In this document: positions 10,111 through 19,054 of the stretch, in pieces
Layout of the letters: each line of letters begins with the position of its first letter
Position numbering within the stretch: the stretch's first letter is position 1
Assembly: GCA_009823505.1 (NCBI GenBank)
Contig: VZQC01004541.1
Location: 446,299 to 510,298, forward strand
DNA: 64,000 nucleotides
Origin: Rhizomys pruinosus
Taxonomy: Eukaryota; Chordata; Mammalia; Rodentia; Spalacidae
Direction of reading: 5' to 3'
Translations under genes and position numbers: made by a program
Notes under the pieces: generated by a model
Told to the model about the DNA's origin: nothing
The model's input: only the letters and a program-made list of their open reading frames with translations
Databases searched by the model: none

Positions 10111-10956
10111 ATGCTCTCGAAGGTCCACACGCACCCACCCCGCGGATCTGAGCAGAGGGCGGAGCTGGCGGCTCTGCCACAGGGCCCTGAGCATCGCTGG
10201 TGGTTCGTGTGCGATCCCCTGGGAATCCTGTTAGCCACTGCCACGTGGGTACTGGTGCTGGGCGCTGCATGGGTCCTGGTCCAGGACCTCCTCCTGCCGT
10301 CTCAGAACGTGGTCTACAGCATGCTCAACGGTGCGCTTTTCCACCTGCTGGTCTGCCTGGCTCTCATGTCCCATCTGCGAACTATGCTGACGGACCCTGG
10401 CTCCGTGCCCCTGGGGGGAACCCCCAGCCCAGATGCCGTGGCCCACTGCCCCCACTGTGGCTGTGCCAGGCCAGAAAATGCCAATCACTGTATGGTGTGT
10501 GGGCGCTGCATCCGCAAGTTAGATCATCACTGCCCCTGGGTCAACAACTGCGTGGGCGAAGACAACCGGAAGTACTTTGTGCTATTCACGCTGTACATCG
10601 GGCTGAGTTCAATGCACCTGCTGCTCCTGCTGGGCATACCCGTCCTGCGCAGTTGTGCACAGGGCCAGTGGGATGCCCACAGCACTGTGTCCGTGCCGCG
10701 CCCAATCTTCTTCCTCTTCCTGGTGTCTTCGACGGGCTTCCTCTTTGCCTTGGTGATGTTCTCTACCCAGATGTTCACCATTTGCACAGAAAGAATTACA
10801 ACCGAGATGCTATACGGCAGCAAGAGCTCTTGGGGCCGGCGGCCCAAGTGGGCCAACATGAAGGCCTTGTGTGGACCCCGGGTCTCCCTCGCCTGGCTCA
10901 GTCCTTTCCATTCCCCAGAGCATCTCAGGTCCACTGGGTACCGTGACATGGTCTGA
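10111..10956 (+). CDS. Zdhhc25: DHHC-type palmitoyltransferase, ZDHHC3/7-like, intronless (Zdhhc25)
   Basis: The 281-residue protein would transfer palmitate to cysteines of membrane-associated proteins, probably in Golgi or endomembranes. The cysteine-rich domain (about 112-150) has C113-C116, H126-C127, C130, C133, the catalytic DHHC at 138-141 and C147. A DPG motif sits at 95-97. Four membrane segments are evident at about 36-56, 68-88, 157-177 and 199-224, the ZDHHC3/7 plan. The reading frame is continuous with no introns, as expected of the rodent gene Zdhhc25. The ATG at 10111 has A at -3. Odd point: the Arg usually found three residues before the zinc-binding HC pair (P-E-R) is Asn123 here. 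An A-rich tract 100-140 bp after the stop fits a retrogene origin. Alternative: an unnamed ZDHHC3/7 retrogene; the family is certain, the orthology likely. Confidence 0.9.
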   Translation: MLSKVHTHPPRGSEQRAELAALPQGPEHRWWFVCDPLGILLATATWVLVLGAAWVLVQDLLLPSQNVVYSMLNGALFHLLVCLALMSHLRTMLTDPGSVPLGGTPSPDAVAHCPHCGCARPENANHCMVCGRCIRKLDHHCPWVNNCVGEDNRKYFVLFTLYIGLSSMHLLLLLGIPVLRSCAQGQWDAHSTVSVPRPIFFLFLVSSTGFLFALVMFSTQMFTICTERITTEMLYGSKSSWGRRPKWANMKALCGPRVSLAWLSPFHSPEHLRSTGYRDMV

Positions 10957-11059
10957 GGGTCTCCTAAGGGTGCCCAGAAGGAGACACGGCAACACAAAGC
11001 CAAACAACCAGCTCTTCCATGCAGGAGTCTGTGGGGGCCACCAGGTTGGCAGAATTGAA

Positions 11060-11095
11060 AATAAAAAAATAAATAAATAATAAAAAAAAAAAAAA
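11060..11095 (+). terminator. Possible poly(A) signal and fossil poly(A) tail of Zdhhc25
   Basis: AATAAA at 11060-11065 leads into AATAAAT repeats and a run of 13 A ending at 11095. It may be both the working polyadenylation signal and the remains of the tail of the parental mRNA. A simple A-rich repeat is the alternative. Confidence 0.5.
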
Positions 11096-11404
11096 CCAGA
11101 ATCTCTTCTGAGAAAGCCAACTGCAAGGAAGTCCCAAGTGCCCCCAACTCTGGTACTGTTGGGGGGGAGGGGAGCAATTAAATGCTCCCAGCTATGAATG
11201 AAGCATCCTAAGTTTAACCCTTGTGAAATGCTGGCTGCACTGTTGATAACTTCCCTTTGCCCCGGCCTTGTCCAGCCTGTGTTCCTCATAATGCCAGTTC
11301 CATTGTGATGACTTTGATTTATTTTTCATTATTGACCATTGAATTTGGTTTTACTTAGGGACTTTGCTCAGTGGGTTATCCATATGCCCAGAGCTTTACA
11401 TTCT
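11096..11404. other. No gene seen
   Basis: Unique-looking 3' flank of Zdhhc25. Confidence 0.4.
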
Positions 11405-11577
11405 TTTTTAAAGATATTTTTATTACATTTATTTATTTGCTTTGTGTGGGGGCACATACATGTCACACTGGGAGTAGTTCTCTTCACTACCATGTGAATC
11501 CCGAGAGAGAACTGAACTCAGATCTCCAGGCTTGACTGCAGGTCCCTTTACCTGCTGAGCCATCTCACTAGCCCAGA
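11405..11577 (-). mobile_element. B3/B2-type SINE
   Basis: Minus-strand head visible as plus 'gctgagccatctcactagcc' at the right end; the tail lies at the left (TTTATTTATTTG). Confidence 0.8.
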
Positions 11578-11736
11578 TTTTCCTTCCTTCATTGGCTTCA
11601 TCAGCTCTCATTTCACCCCAGGTCCCACTAGTGGCTGGAAATGATAGCTGACCTGACTATACAGGGTTGGTCTTGAGGTTCCTCCAAGTGGTAGACAGAA
11701 CAGATTACAAGTAACTTATTTTGAGAGAGGGAATGT

Positions 11737-11962
11737 GGGGGGCTGGAGAGTTGGCCTAGCAGTTAAGAGTGCCGACTGCTCTTGCACAGGACCCGGGTTC
11801 GATCCCCAGCGCCCACATGGCGGCTGAGAGCCGTCTTTGACTCCAGTTCCGGGGAAGTCCGACGCCCTCTTCTGACCTCTGCGGCATTGCACGACATAAG
11901 TGCATGGACCTACATGCAGACACATACAAAAATAAATAAATTTTTAAAAAATTTTAAAAAGA
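11737..11962 (+). mobile_element. B2-type SINE
   Basis: GGGGCTGGAGAGTTGGCC head, 'acccgggttcgatccccag' B box, A/T-rich tail. Flanked by a near-duplication of GAGAGGGAATGTG. Confidence 0.92.
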
Positions 11963-12397
11963 GAGAGGGATGTGAATGCCTGTAAGACTCACCAGGAGGT
12001 CCCAGTGCGTTCACCTGAGCTGCCCCATGTGACACTTCTCACAACTGGTACCACAGCAGCACCAGGTCCACATGGGTGCCATGTGTACTTCGAAGTACAT
12101 GTAACACCATGAGAGCTCATGTAATCCAGCAACACAGAGCTGCCCTTTATAGGCAGGAGCTGTTCTTCCCTCAACTGAGCAACTCTGTCATTCTGTCACT
12201 TCAAGAACACCACATAGATGGAGCTAGACAGCAGTTCCTCTTTCAAGGTAATGCCCATAAGGTTCATTTAAATGTTGCCTCTGACTGTAGTTTATTTTAT
12301 TTTCTGCTGAGTATGTCTGTGGTGCCGCTCTAGAACGGGGTTTAGCCATTTGTCCACCAAAGGGCTTTTGGCTTGTTCCTAACTTGGAACTTGTCAT
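11963..12397. other. No gene seen
   Basis: No confident repeat or coding call. Confidence 0.4.
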
Positions 12398-13872
12398 AAT
12401 CAGCTTCAGCTGTCAATGTTGCAGCAATCCAGGGTCACCTGGGGCGAGAACATCAACTGAAGAATTTCCCGGAGCGGACTGGCCTGTGAGCATCTCTGTG
12501 GGGTGTTTCCAGGAGCAGACTGACCTGTGAGCATCTCTGTGGGGTGTTTCCAGGAGTAGACTGGCCTGTGAGCACACCTGTGGGGTGTTTCCAGGGCAGA
12601 CTGGCCTGTGAGTATGTCTGTGCGGTGTTTCCAGGAGCAGACTGGCCTGTGAGCACACCTGTGGGGTGTTTCCAGGAGCAGACTGGCCTGTGAGCACACC
12701 TGTGCGGTGTTTCCAGGAGCAGACTGGCCTGTGAGCACACCTGTGGGGTGTTTCCAGGAGCAGACCGACCTGTGAGCATGTCTGTGCGGTGTTTCCAGGG
12801 CAGACTGACCTGTGAGCCCATCTGTGGGGTGTTCCCAGGAGCAGACTGACCTGTGAGCACACCTGTGGGGTGTTTCCAGGGCAGACTGACCTGTGAGCAT
12901 GTCTGTGCGGTGTTTCCAGGAGCAGACTGGCCTGTGAGCATCTCTGTGGGGTGTTTCCAGGAGCAGACTGACCTGTGAGCATGTCTGTGCGGTGTTTCCA
13001 GGGCAGACTGGCCTGTGAGCACACCTGTGCGGTGTTTCCAGGAGCAGACTGACCTGTGAGCACACCTGTGGGGTGTTTCCAGGGCAGACTGACCTGTGAG
13101 CACACCTGTGGGGTGTTTCCAGGAGCAGACTGACCTGTGAGCACATCTGTGGGGTGTTTCCAGGGCAGACTGACCTGTGAGCATCTCTGTGGGGTGTTTC
13201 CAGGGCAGACTGACCTGTGAGCACACCTGTGGGGTGTTCCCAGGAGCAGACTGACCTGTGAGCACACCTGTGGGGTGTTTCCAGGGCAGACTGACCTGTG
13301 AGCATGTCTGTGCGGTGTTTCCAGGAGCAGACTGGCCTGTGAGCATCTCTGTGGGGTGTTTCCAGGAGCAGACTGACCTGTGAGCATGTCTGTGTGGTGT
13401 TTCCAGGGCAGACTGGCCTGTGAGCACACCTGTGCGGTGTTTCCAGGAGCAGACTGACCTGTGAGCACACCTGTGGGGTGTTTCCAGGGCAGACTGACCT
13501 GTGAGCACACCTGTGGGGTGCTTCCAGGAGCAGACTGACCTGTGAGCATCTCTGTGGGGTGTTTCCAGGGCAGACTGACCTGTGAGCATCTCTGTGGGGT
13601 GTTTTCTTGATTACTAGTTGCTGTAGGAAGACCCAGCCCATTGTGGGTGGGCCATCCCTAGACAGGTGGGCTCCATAAGAAAGCAGGCTGAGGGCAAGCA
13701 AACAGGCAGCGACTTTCCATGGGCTCCACTTCAGTTCCTGCCTCCAAGTTCCTGCCCTAAGCTCCTGTCTTGGCTAGCCTGGAAGACAGACTGTGACCTA
13801 CAAGCCAACCCCTTCTTCCCCAAGTTTCTTTTGATCAATTTTTATCACAGCAACATGGAAACAACCTAGAAA
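12398..13872 (+). mobile_element. MaLR-type LTR carrying an internal minisatellite expansion
   Basis: Left of the array is LTR sequence (CACCTGGGGCGAGAACATCAA). Right of it the LTR continues with TTTTCTTGATTACTAG, 'cccagcccattgtgggtgg', 'ttcctgcctccaagttcctg' and 'ttatcacagcaacatgg'. The copy at 18305-18713 has the same order with a single version of the expanded segment, so the array grew inside the LTR. Confidence 0.85.
12462..13602 (+). repeat. 40/41-bp minisatellite, about 28 copies, derived from an LTR segment
   Basis: Units read TTTCCAGGAGCAGACTGACC then TGTGAGCAYNTCTGTGSGGTG. Two length types (41 bp with CCAGGAGCAG, 40 bp with CCAGGGCAG) are interspersed. Because neither is a multiple of 3 and the unit lacks minus-strand stops, all three minus frames stay open for 378-431 codons. 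These are not genes. Confidence 0.95.
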
Positions 13873-14327
13873 GGGCTGTGAGAAATAAATGGAGAACCGT
13901 GAAGGTCGTGTGTGAATGAGTGTTTCCATTTCTCTGACAGAGGTTACACTTGCTGGTCTGTTAAAAAAAAAACAACAACAACAACAACCTGCCATGCTGC
14001 CTTGCCTGCTCCCTTTGCTCACACATTCTTACATTTCTGTCCTCTCCAGCCTGTGTTGGCCCCACTGAGTGTTTCATTTAACTGATGGCTTTGTGGTGAC
14101 ACCTGTGGTTTTCATTTGTGCTTCCCTGCTGACTAATGACAGTAAACTTCTCTTCTTGTTTCTCTTTTCCACCTGTACACCATCTCAGTAAAGTCTCTTC
14201 TGTGACTTTCATCCGTTTTCTAATTGGGTTCTTGGGTATTTTGATTACATGTATACAAAGCATGAGCATCCGCCAAGGCTCCCCATGGCCTCTGTGTGTC
14301 CAGTCACTCCAGCCCATGTCCTAAGGG

Positions 14328-14328
<1 letters not shown>
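13873..14328. other. No gene seen
   Basis: Contains an (AAC)n-like tract near 13963-13988; otherwise unique. Confidence 0.4.
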
Positions 14329-14379
<51 letters not shown>

Positions 14380-14412
14380 CTCCTCTCTTCTCTCTCTCTC
14401 CTCTCTCCTCTC
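14329..14412 (+). repeat. (TC)n microsatellite, partly imperfect
   Basis: Pure TC from about 14331 to 14374, then TCTCC-interrupted to about 14412. Confidence 0.95.
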
Positions 14413-14666
14413 TGTGCCCTCTGTCCTCCAGCTGATCTCAGACAAGGTCACTATAACATTTTTAATGAAGAAGATGGAAAAGGACTACAACAACACTTTT
14501 GCAAGTAAAGTGGGAGCAAATCAGTCAATAGCCAAGACAGTGGGCTGTGTGCAAAGTTTAGTTGACTAAAGAAACCTATAGAGAATGTTGGTAAGGTTAA
14601 GGGGTGGAGACTGAACAGAACACCTCCACACCTTCTGCTCAGTTTTGCTTTAAACCTAAAACTGCT
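14413..14666. other. No gene seen
   Basis: Short unique interval between the TC repeat and the next SINE. Confidence 0.4.
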
Positions 14667-15020
14667 GTGAAGGGGAAAGATGGCTCAGTAGGTAAAAGCA
14701 CTGCCACATAAGCCTGATGATCTGAGTTTCATCCCTAGAACCCACACAAAAGCTGGATGAAGCAGCTCACATATAATCCTGGGGGGGGATGGGAGGCAGA
14801 GAGAGGAGAACTTCCAGGACTCAGAAGCTTAGGGTCCAGCCAGCCTGGAGGAGACAGCACAGCCAAAACCAGAAACAGGCAGATGACTGACTCCCGAATT
14901 CATCCTCTGACTTCCACATGGGCACCATGGCATGCATGCACCCACATACACATGTGCACCATGGCATGCATGCACCCCACGCACATTTGCACACACAAAA
15001 ATAAATCATCGTTAAAAAAT
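14667..15020 (+). mobile_element. B4-type (ID plus B1-like) SINE
   Basis: ID-like head ('agatggctcagtaggtaaaa'), B1-like middle (ATAATCCTGGG...GGGAGGCAGAG), then 'catcctctgacttccacatg' and a TGCAC/CACAC tail. Confidence 0.75.
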
Positions 15021-15027
15021 GAGAGGT

Positions 15028-15186
15028 GCCCAGGTGTGGTGGCACATGCCTTTGATCCCAGCACTTGGGAGGCAGAAGCAGGCAGATCTCTGTGAGTTCA
15101 AGGTCAGCCTGGTCTACATAATGAGTCTCAGGGCAGCTCCAGCTGCCTTGAGACAGGGAGACCTTGTCTCAAAAAGACCAAAAAAT
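15028..15186 (+). mobile_element. B1 SINE
   Basis: GCCCAGGTGTGGTGGCACAT head, 'cagcacttgggaggcaga', A-rich tail after GTCTCAAAAAG. Confidence 0.92.
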
Positions 15187-15267
15187 AAAAATTAAAAAGT
15201 AAATGACAGCCAGTAACAAAATAACAGTAACTTGCCACTGGTTTTAACAACCTCAGCATGTGATTTT

Positions 15268-15518
15268 TAATTTTTTTTTAATTTTACTTATTTATTTTTT
15301 ATGTGTATGAATGTACTGTCTGCATGTAGGTTTGTGCACCTGTGTCGTGCAATTCCTCGGAGGTCAGAAGAGGGTGTCAGATTCCCCTGGAACTGGAGTT
15401 CTCCTGGAATTGGAGTTACAGACGGTTCTCAGCCTCCATGTGGGTGCTGGGGATCGAACCCGGGTCCTCTGCAAGAGCAGTCGGTGTTCTTAACCACTAG
15501 GCCATATCTCCAGCCCCG
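15268..15518 (-). mobile_element. B2-type SINE
   Basis: Minus-strand copy: the head appears as plus GCCATATCTCCAGCCCC at 15518, with the B box complement 'ctggggatcgaacccgggt'. Confidence 0.92.
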
Positions 15519-15525
15519 ATTTTTA

Positions 15526-15700
15526 ATGTTTTTAATTTATTTTTATTTTGTGTATGTTTTGCCTACATGTATATAAGTGAACCATGTGTGTGCACTGCCA
15601 CAGAGACCAGAAGACAGTGTTGGATGCCCTGGAACCAAACCAGGTCCTCTGCAGGAGCAGCTGGTGCTCTTAACTGCTGAGCCGTCTCCCCAGTCCCTTC
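15526..15700 (-). mobile_element. B2/B3-type SINE, second copy in tandem
   Basis: Older minus-strand copy ending 'gctgagccgtctccccagtc'. Confidence 0.8.
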
Positions 15701-15982
15701 TCTCTCCCTGACTTTTTTCTTTGTTGAGAATTTTCACCTTGTCAATAAGGAAACCCTTGGAAGCATCTCTGCCCTTGTGCTTTGGGGCTTTAGTAAGAAA
15801 CCAGATTCCAAGGTTAGGGTTTGCAGTCAACAAACAGCAATGACTGGGTACCCCAACTTGATCCTGTTCTCAAGAGAGAGCACCAGTTTTAAACCACGGG
15901 ATGATGTTTGTTAAAGGGATTTTGTGCCTATCCTTTAATCAACTGAGCATGCTCCTTTTTCTTCTGGAATTTTTATTTAAAA

Positions 15983-16362
15983 TGTGAGCTGGTGAGATGG
16001 TTCAATGAATACAGCACTTGCTGTGCATCCACCGAGATCAAGTTCAGTCTGAGCACCCACATCAAAAGGTTATGCTTGTAATCCCAGTGCTGGGGAGACA
16101 GAGACGAGGATCCCTGGAGCTCAGTGGCCAGCCAGCCAGGCTGATCAGTGAGCCCAGGCCAGGGACAGACTCTGTCTCAACATGCAAGGTGGTGGTCAAC
16201 AAGATGGCCCAGATGAAGGGACTGCCACTCAAGTCTGACAACTGAGTTCAATCCCTGGAGCCCAAGTAAAGGTGGAAAGAGAAAATTAACTCCAGAAAGC
16301 TGCCCTCTGACTTCCACACATGCACTGTGGCATGAAACACACACACACACACTAATAAAACT
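15983..16362 (+). mobile_element. B4-type SINE followed by an ID-like unit
   Basis: GAGCTGGTGAGATGGTTCAA head, a B1-like middle (TAATCCCAGTGCTGGGGAG), then 'ctgccctctgacttccacac' and a CA tail. Confidence 0.7.
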
Positions 16363-16472
16363 TGAGAAAATCAAGATGGAGGAGTTATGCCTGAGGTTGT
16401 CCTCTGCCATATGCATGTACATACATGAGCACATGCCCCCATATTCACAAATGCACACAAACACCCACATCC

Positions 16473-16596
16473 TGTAGTGGTTTAAATGAGAAATATCTGC
16501 CCATAAGCTCAGGTATTTGAATACTTGGTCGCCAGTTAGCGGTGCTATTTCAGGAGGTTATGGAACATTTTTTCCAGTTGTATAACATATAATATA
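16473..16596 (+). mobile_element. MT-type LTR, 5' part
   Basis: Begins TGTAGTGGTTTAAATGAG and contains 'gtatttgaatacttggtcg' and GCCAGTTAGCGGTGCT. Cut off before the B1 at 16609. Confidence 0.8.
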
Positions 16597-16608
16597 CTCA
16601 TTTCTTTT

Positions 16609-16780
16609 TTTTTTATTTCTTTTTCTATTTTTTGGTCTTTTCGAGACAGGGTCTCCCTGTAGTCCCAGCTGTCCTGGAACTCACTCTGTAGACCAGGCTG
16701 GCCTTGAACTCACAAAGATCCGCCTGCCTCTGCCTCCCAAGTGCTGGGATTAAAGGCATGCGCCACCACGCCCGGCTCAT
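16609..16780 (-). mobile_element. B1 SINE
   Basis: Minus-strand B1: 'tttcgagacagggtctccct', 'agaccaggctggccttgaac', ending CGCCACCACGCCCGGC. Confidence 0.93.
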
Positions 16781-16982
16781 TTCTTTCTTAAAATACATCA
16801 AACGTCATTTCTGAATCCAATCTAGACTCACTTCCCTTTCCATGCCCCCCCCCCCGCCTGAGTCCCTGTATTCTGCCCTATGTGTCTTGCATCTTTTTCT
16901 GGGTCTTTCCAGAGTTTTTTTTTTCACTGTTTCAGTCCGTTTTTTTTCCAGATCTTTTGTTGTTGTTGTTCTCTCCAACTTG

Positions 16983-17062
16983 TATTGCATATCTATATAA
17001 AACATATACATATACACATATATAAATATATACATACATGCATACATACATACACATATCAC
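16983..17062 (+). repeat. TATACA/CATACATA-rich microsatellite
   Basis: Imperfect ATAC/TACA repeat of about 80 bp. Confidence 0.85.
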
Positions 17063-17257
17063 CTGTTTGGAGGATTTTCTTTTCTTTTTTAGGCTAAAAG
17101 ATGTCATGTTTTCCTTAAGGAAGTATAAGGCTCCTCCTTGGCAAGACCAAACAACCATCAGTCCTGCCCTTGTGCTCCACACTGGGGTCTTTCCTTCCCA
17201 TGGTCACCCAAATGAGGTCCACTAAGCACTGCGTCCTGTCTTGATCTTCTGTACTGG

Positions 17258-17523
17258 CCTCCATGATATAGCCTGAGTACTCCAACAATGGCAGTCTATA
17301 CTCTGAAGAGGCTGAAACCCCAGTAGATGCTCAGTCCACAAGCTGGATATCTCCACAGTCCCCATCTGGCATTGAAGGTTCAGGGGATTCTTGGAGACAC
17401 ATGAGTCTTCAGTCCATATTGTAGGGTAAAAAGCTGTGTCTCATGTCTTTGAAGGATGGCAAAAGCAGTGGAAGCCACAGAGTAGCTGCACTTGCCAGTA
17501 AGAATTGAAGACAGGCAAAACAA

Positions 17524-17525
<2 letters not shown>
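17258..17525 (-). mobile_element. ERVL-type LTR fragment
   Basis: Parallels 1690-1920 of the left-edge LTR: 'gatgctcagtccacaagctg', 'gatatctccacagtccccat', then the region around the splice-donor equivalent near 17500. Confidence 0.6.

Positions 17526-17572
<47 letters not shown>
17526..17572 (+). repeat. (TC)n microsatellite
   Basis: Uninterrupted TC dinucleotides for about 40 bp, directly abutting the LTR fragment. Confidence 0.95.
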
Positions 17573-18045
17573 TTGTCTTTTTACTAAGATCTCAGTTTTA
17601 TAACTGAAGTACAATTTTTCAGGCCTTACTGATCATTTATTTCTGGTTTTACTTTCCTTTGGACACTTAAGGCCACACAGCCCAGATTAACCAAGGTTTT
17701 TGTTTTCTCAAGGTCAGTTGAGGATGTGATCTCAGGGGTAACTTGGGGTTTTTTTGGGGGGGTGAAAGGGAGCCCCTACCTCCTTTAAGCTTTTCATTTA
17801 CCAGTTCCATACACTTGAGGACAAAGTCAGGTCTTGCTACACCAGGCTTCACTTTTTGAAGCTTGAGCAGACTTTCCTCTTTATAGACTGGATACTGGCT
17901 GATGTCCCATTAGTGGAACTCCAAGACCTCCCTGCACAGGAAGACTGGTGACTCACATTTGCAGGACATTTCAAGAGCTACCCCCATGCATAGTCCCCTG
18001 GGACTTAGTTGACCTCTGAGGCCAAGGAACAAAATTATCCCTTAG
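17573..18045. other. No gene seen; probably old retroelement sequence
   Basis: A 61-codon minus-strand frame (17667-17852) has no recognisable domain. No clear LTR ends. Confidence 0.35.
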
Positions 18046-18050
18046 GTCCC

Positions 18051-18713
18051 TGTGCTGGATAGCTTTAGTGTCAACTTGACACACAAGATGGCCTCCTATG
18101 CCACACACATGGGCAGGTGCTTTCCATATGCACACAATGTGCACACATGCATATATCATACACATGCACCAAAAAAGCAATTGAGTACATACATAACATC
18201 TGACCTGGACTGAAGGTCTCCTCCGTTGAGCACCTGTTCCTCCTCTCAGGGGAGTACAAGGTTGTCCTTTATGAAGCTTTGCAGTATGTTGTGAACTAAA
18301 GAAGTATGCTGAATAGCTTCAGTGTCAACTTGACACACCTGGGTTGAGGGAGCCTCAACTGGGGAATTGGCTCCATTGGATTGGCCTGTGGCCACATCTG
18401 TGGAGTATTGTCTTGATTGTCAGGCAATGTGGGAGGGCCCAGCCCAAAATGAGTAGTGCCACCCTGGGCAGGTTGCTGTGTATGGTATAAGAAGGCAGGC
18501 TGGGCATGAGCCAGGGAAGCAAGCCAGTGAACAGCATTCCTCCACGGCCTGTGCTTCAGCTCCTGCCTCCAGGTTCCTGCCCTGAGTTCCTGTCTTGGGG
18601 CTCCCTAAGTGATGAACTGTGACCCAGGAGATGTAAGCTGAGTAAACCCTTTCTTCCCCAAGTTGGTGTCGGTCAGAGTGTTTTGTCACAGCAATGGGAG
18701 ACAAACTACAACA
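18051..18713 (+). mobile_element. MaLR-type insertion with 5-bp target duplication
   Basis: Starts TGTGCTGGATAGC and ends ACTACAACA, flanked by GTCCC on both sides (18046-18050 and 18714-18718), the 5-bp duplication expected for ERVL/MaLR. An LTR 5'-end stub (18051-18094) is followed by about 210 bp of other sequence and then a near-complete LTR (18305-18713). That suggests a shrunken provirus, although an internal duplication is possible. Confidence 0.8.
18305..18713 (+). mobile_element. Near-complete MaLR-type LTR
   Basis: Contains 'gtgtcaacttgacacacct', GGCCTGTGGCCACATCTGTG, 'gggagggcccagcccaaaa', GGTATAAGAAGGCAGGC, the TAAACCCTTTC polyadenylation region and GTCACAGCAATGGGAG. It serves as the single-copy reference for the expanded segment in the 12.4-13.9 kb LTR. 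Confidence 0.85.
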
Positions 18714-18718
18714 GTCCC

Positions 18719-19054
18719 TCAGCCAAATTGGTATGAGCATTAAGTATGGTCATTAAGCACCCAGAAAGGCTAACTTACACCAGCCTGTACTAAAATTATG
18801 TCCTCTGAAAACAAACTGTATGTTATTTCCATATCATATTTCTTCATTTGCATTTTTCTGTTTTGATTTTATATTACTCTAAATATGCATACATACCCTC
18901 CACCCATGTACCAAAAATCCAAAGTCTGAAAATAAATGGTAGGTTAATTATAGAACCTGTTAAGGGATTCACAATATAAAAGCACAGTTGTTTTCAGATC
19001 ATGAGGAACATAACATTAACATTACTCAGTTTGCCTTAAAACTAGGTGCATGGT
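18719..19054. other. Possible L1 3' UTR remnant or unique DNA
   Basis: Lies where the 3' UTR of the minus-strand L1 at 19055-21176 would be, but I cannot recognise it with confidence. Confidence 0.3.

Noticed and set aside
9354..10194. Open frames of 122-146 codons upstream of Zdhhc25 as separate genes
   Set aside because: They overlap each other on both strands in GC-rich DNA, where stops are rare; no recognised motifs.
12462..13602. CRISPR-like array (regular ~40-bp periodicity)
   Set aside because: There are no unique spacers; the whole unit repeats and is derived from an LTR in a rodent genome.
12406..13701. Three overlapping minus-strand frames of 378-431 codons
   Set aside because: All three frames show the same cyclic peptide produced by a 40/41-bp LTR-derived minisatellite. 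This is a property of the repeat, not a gene.
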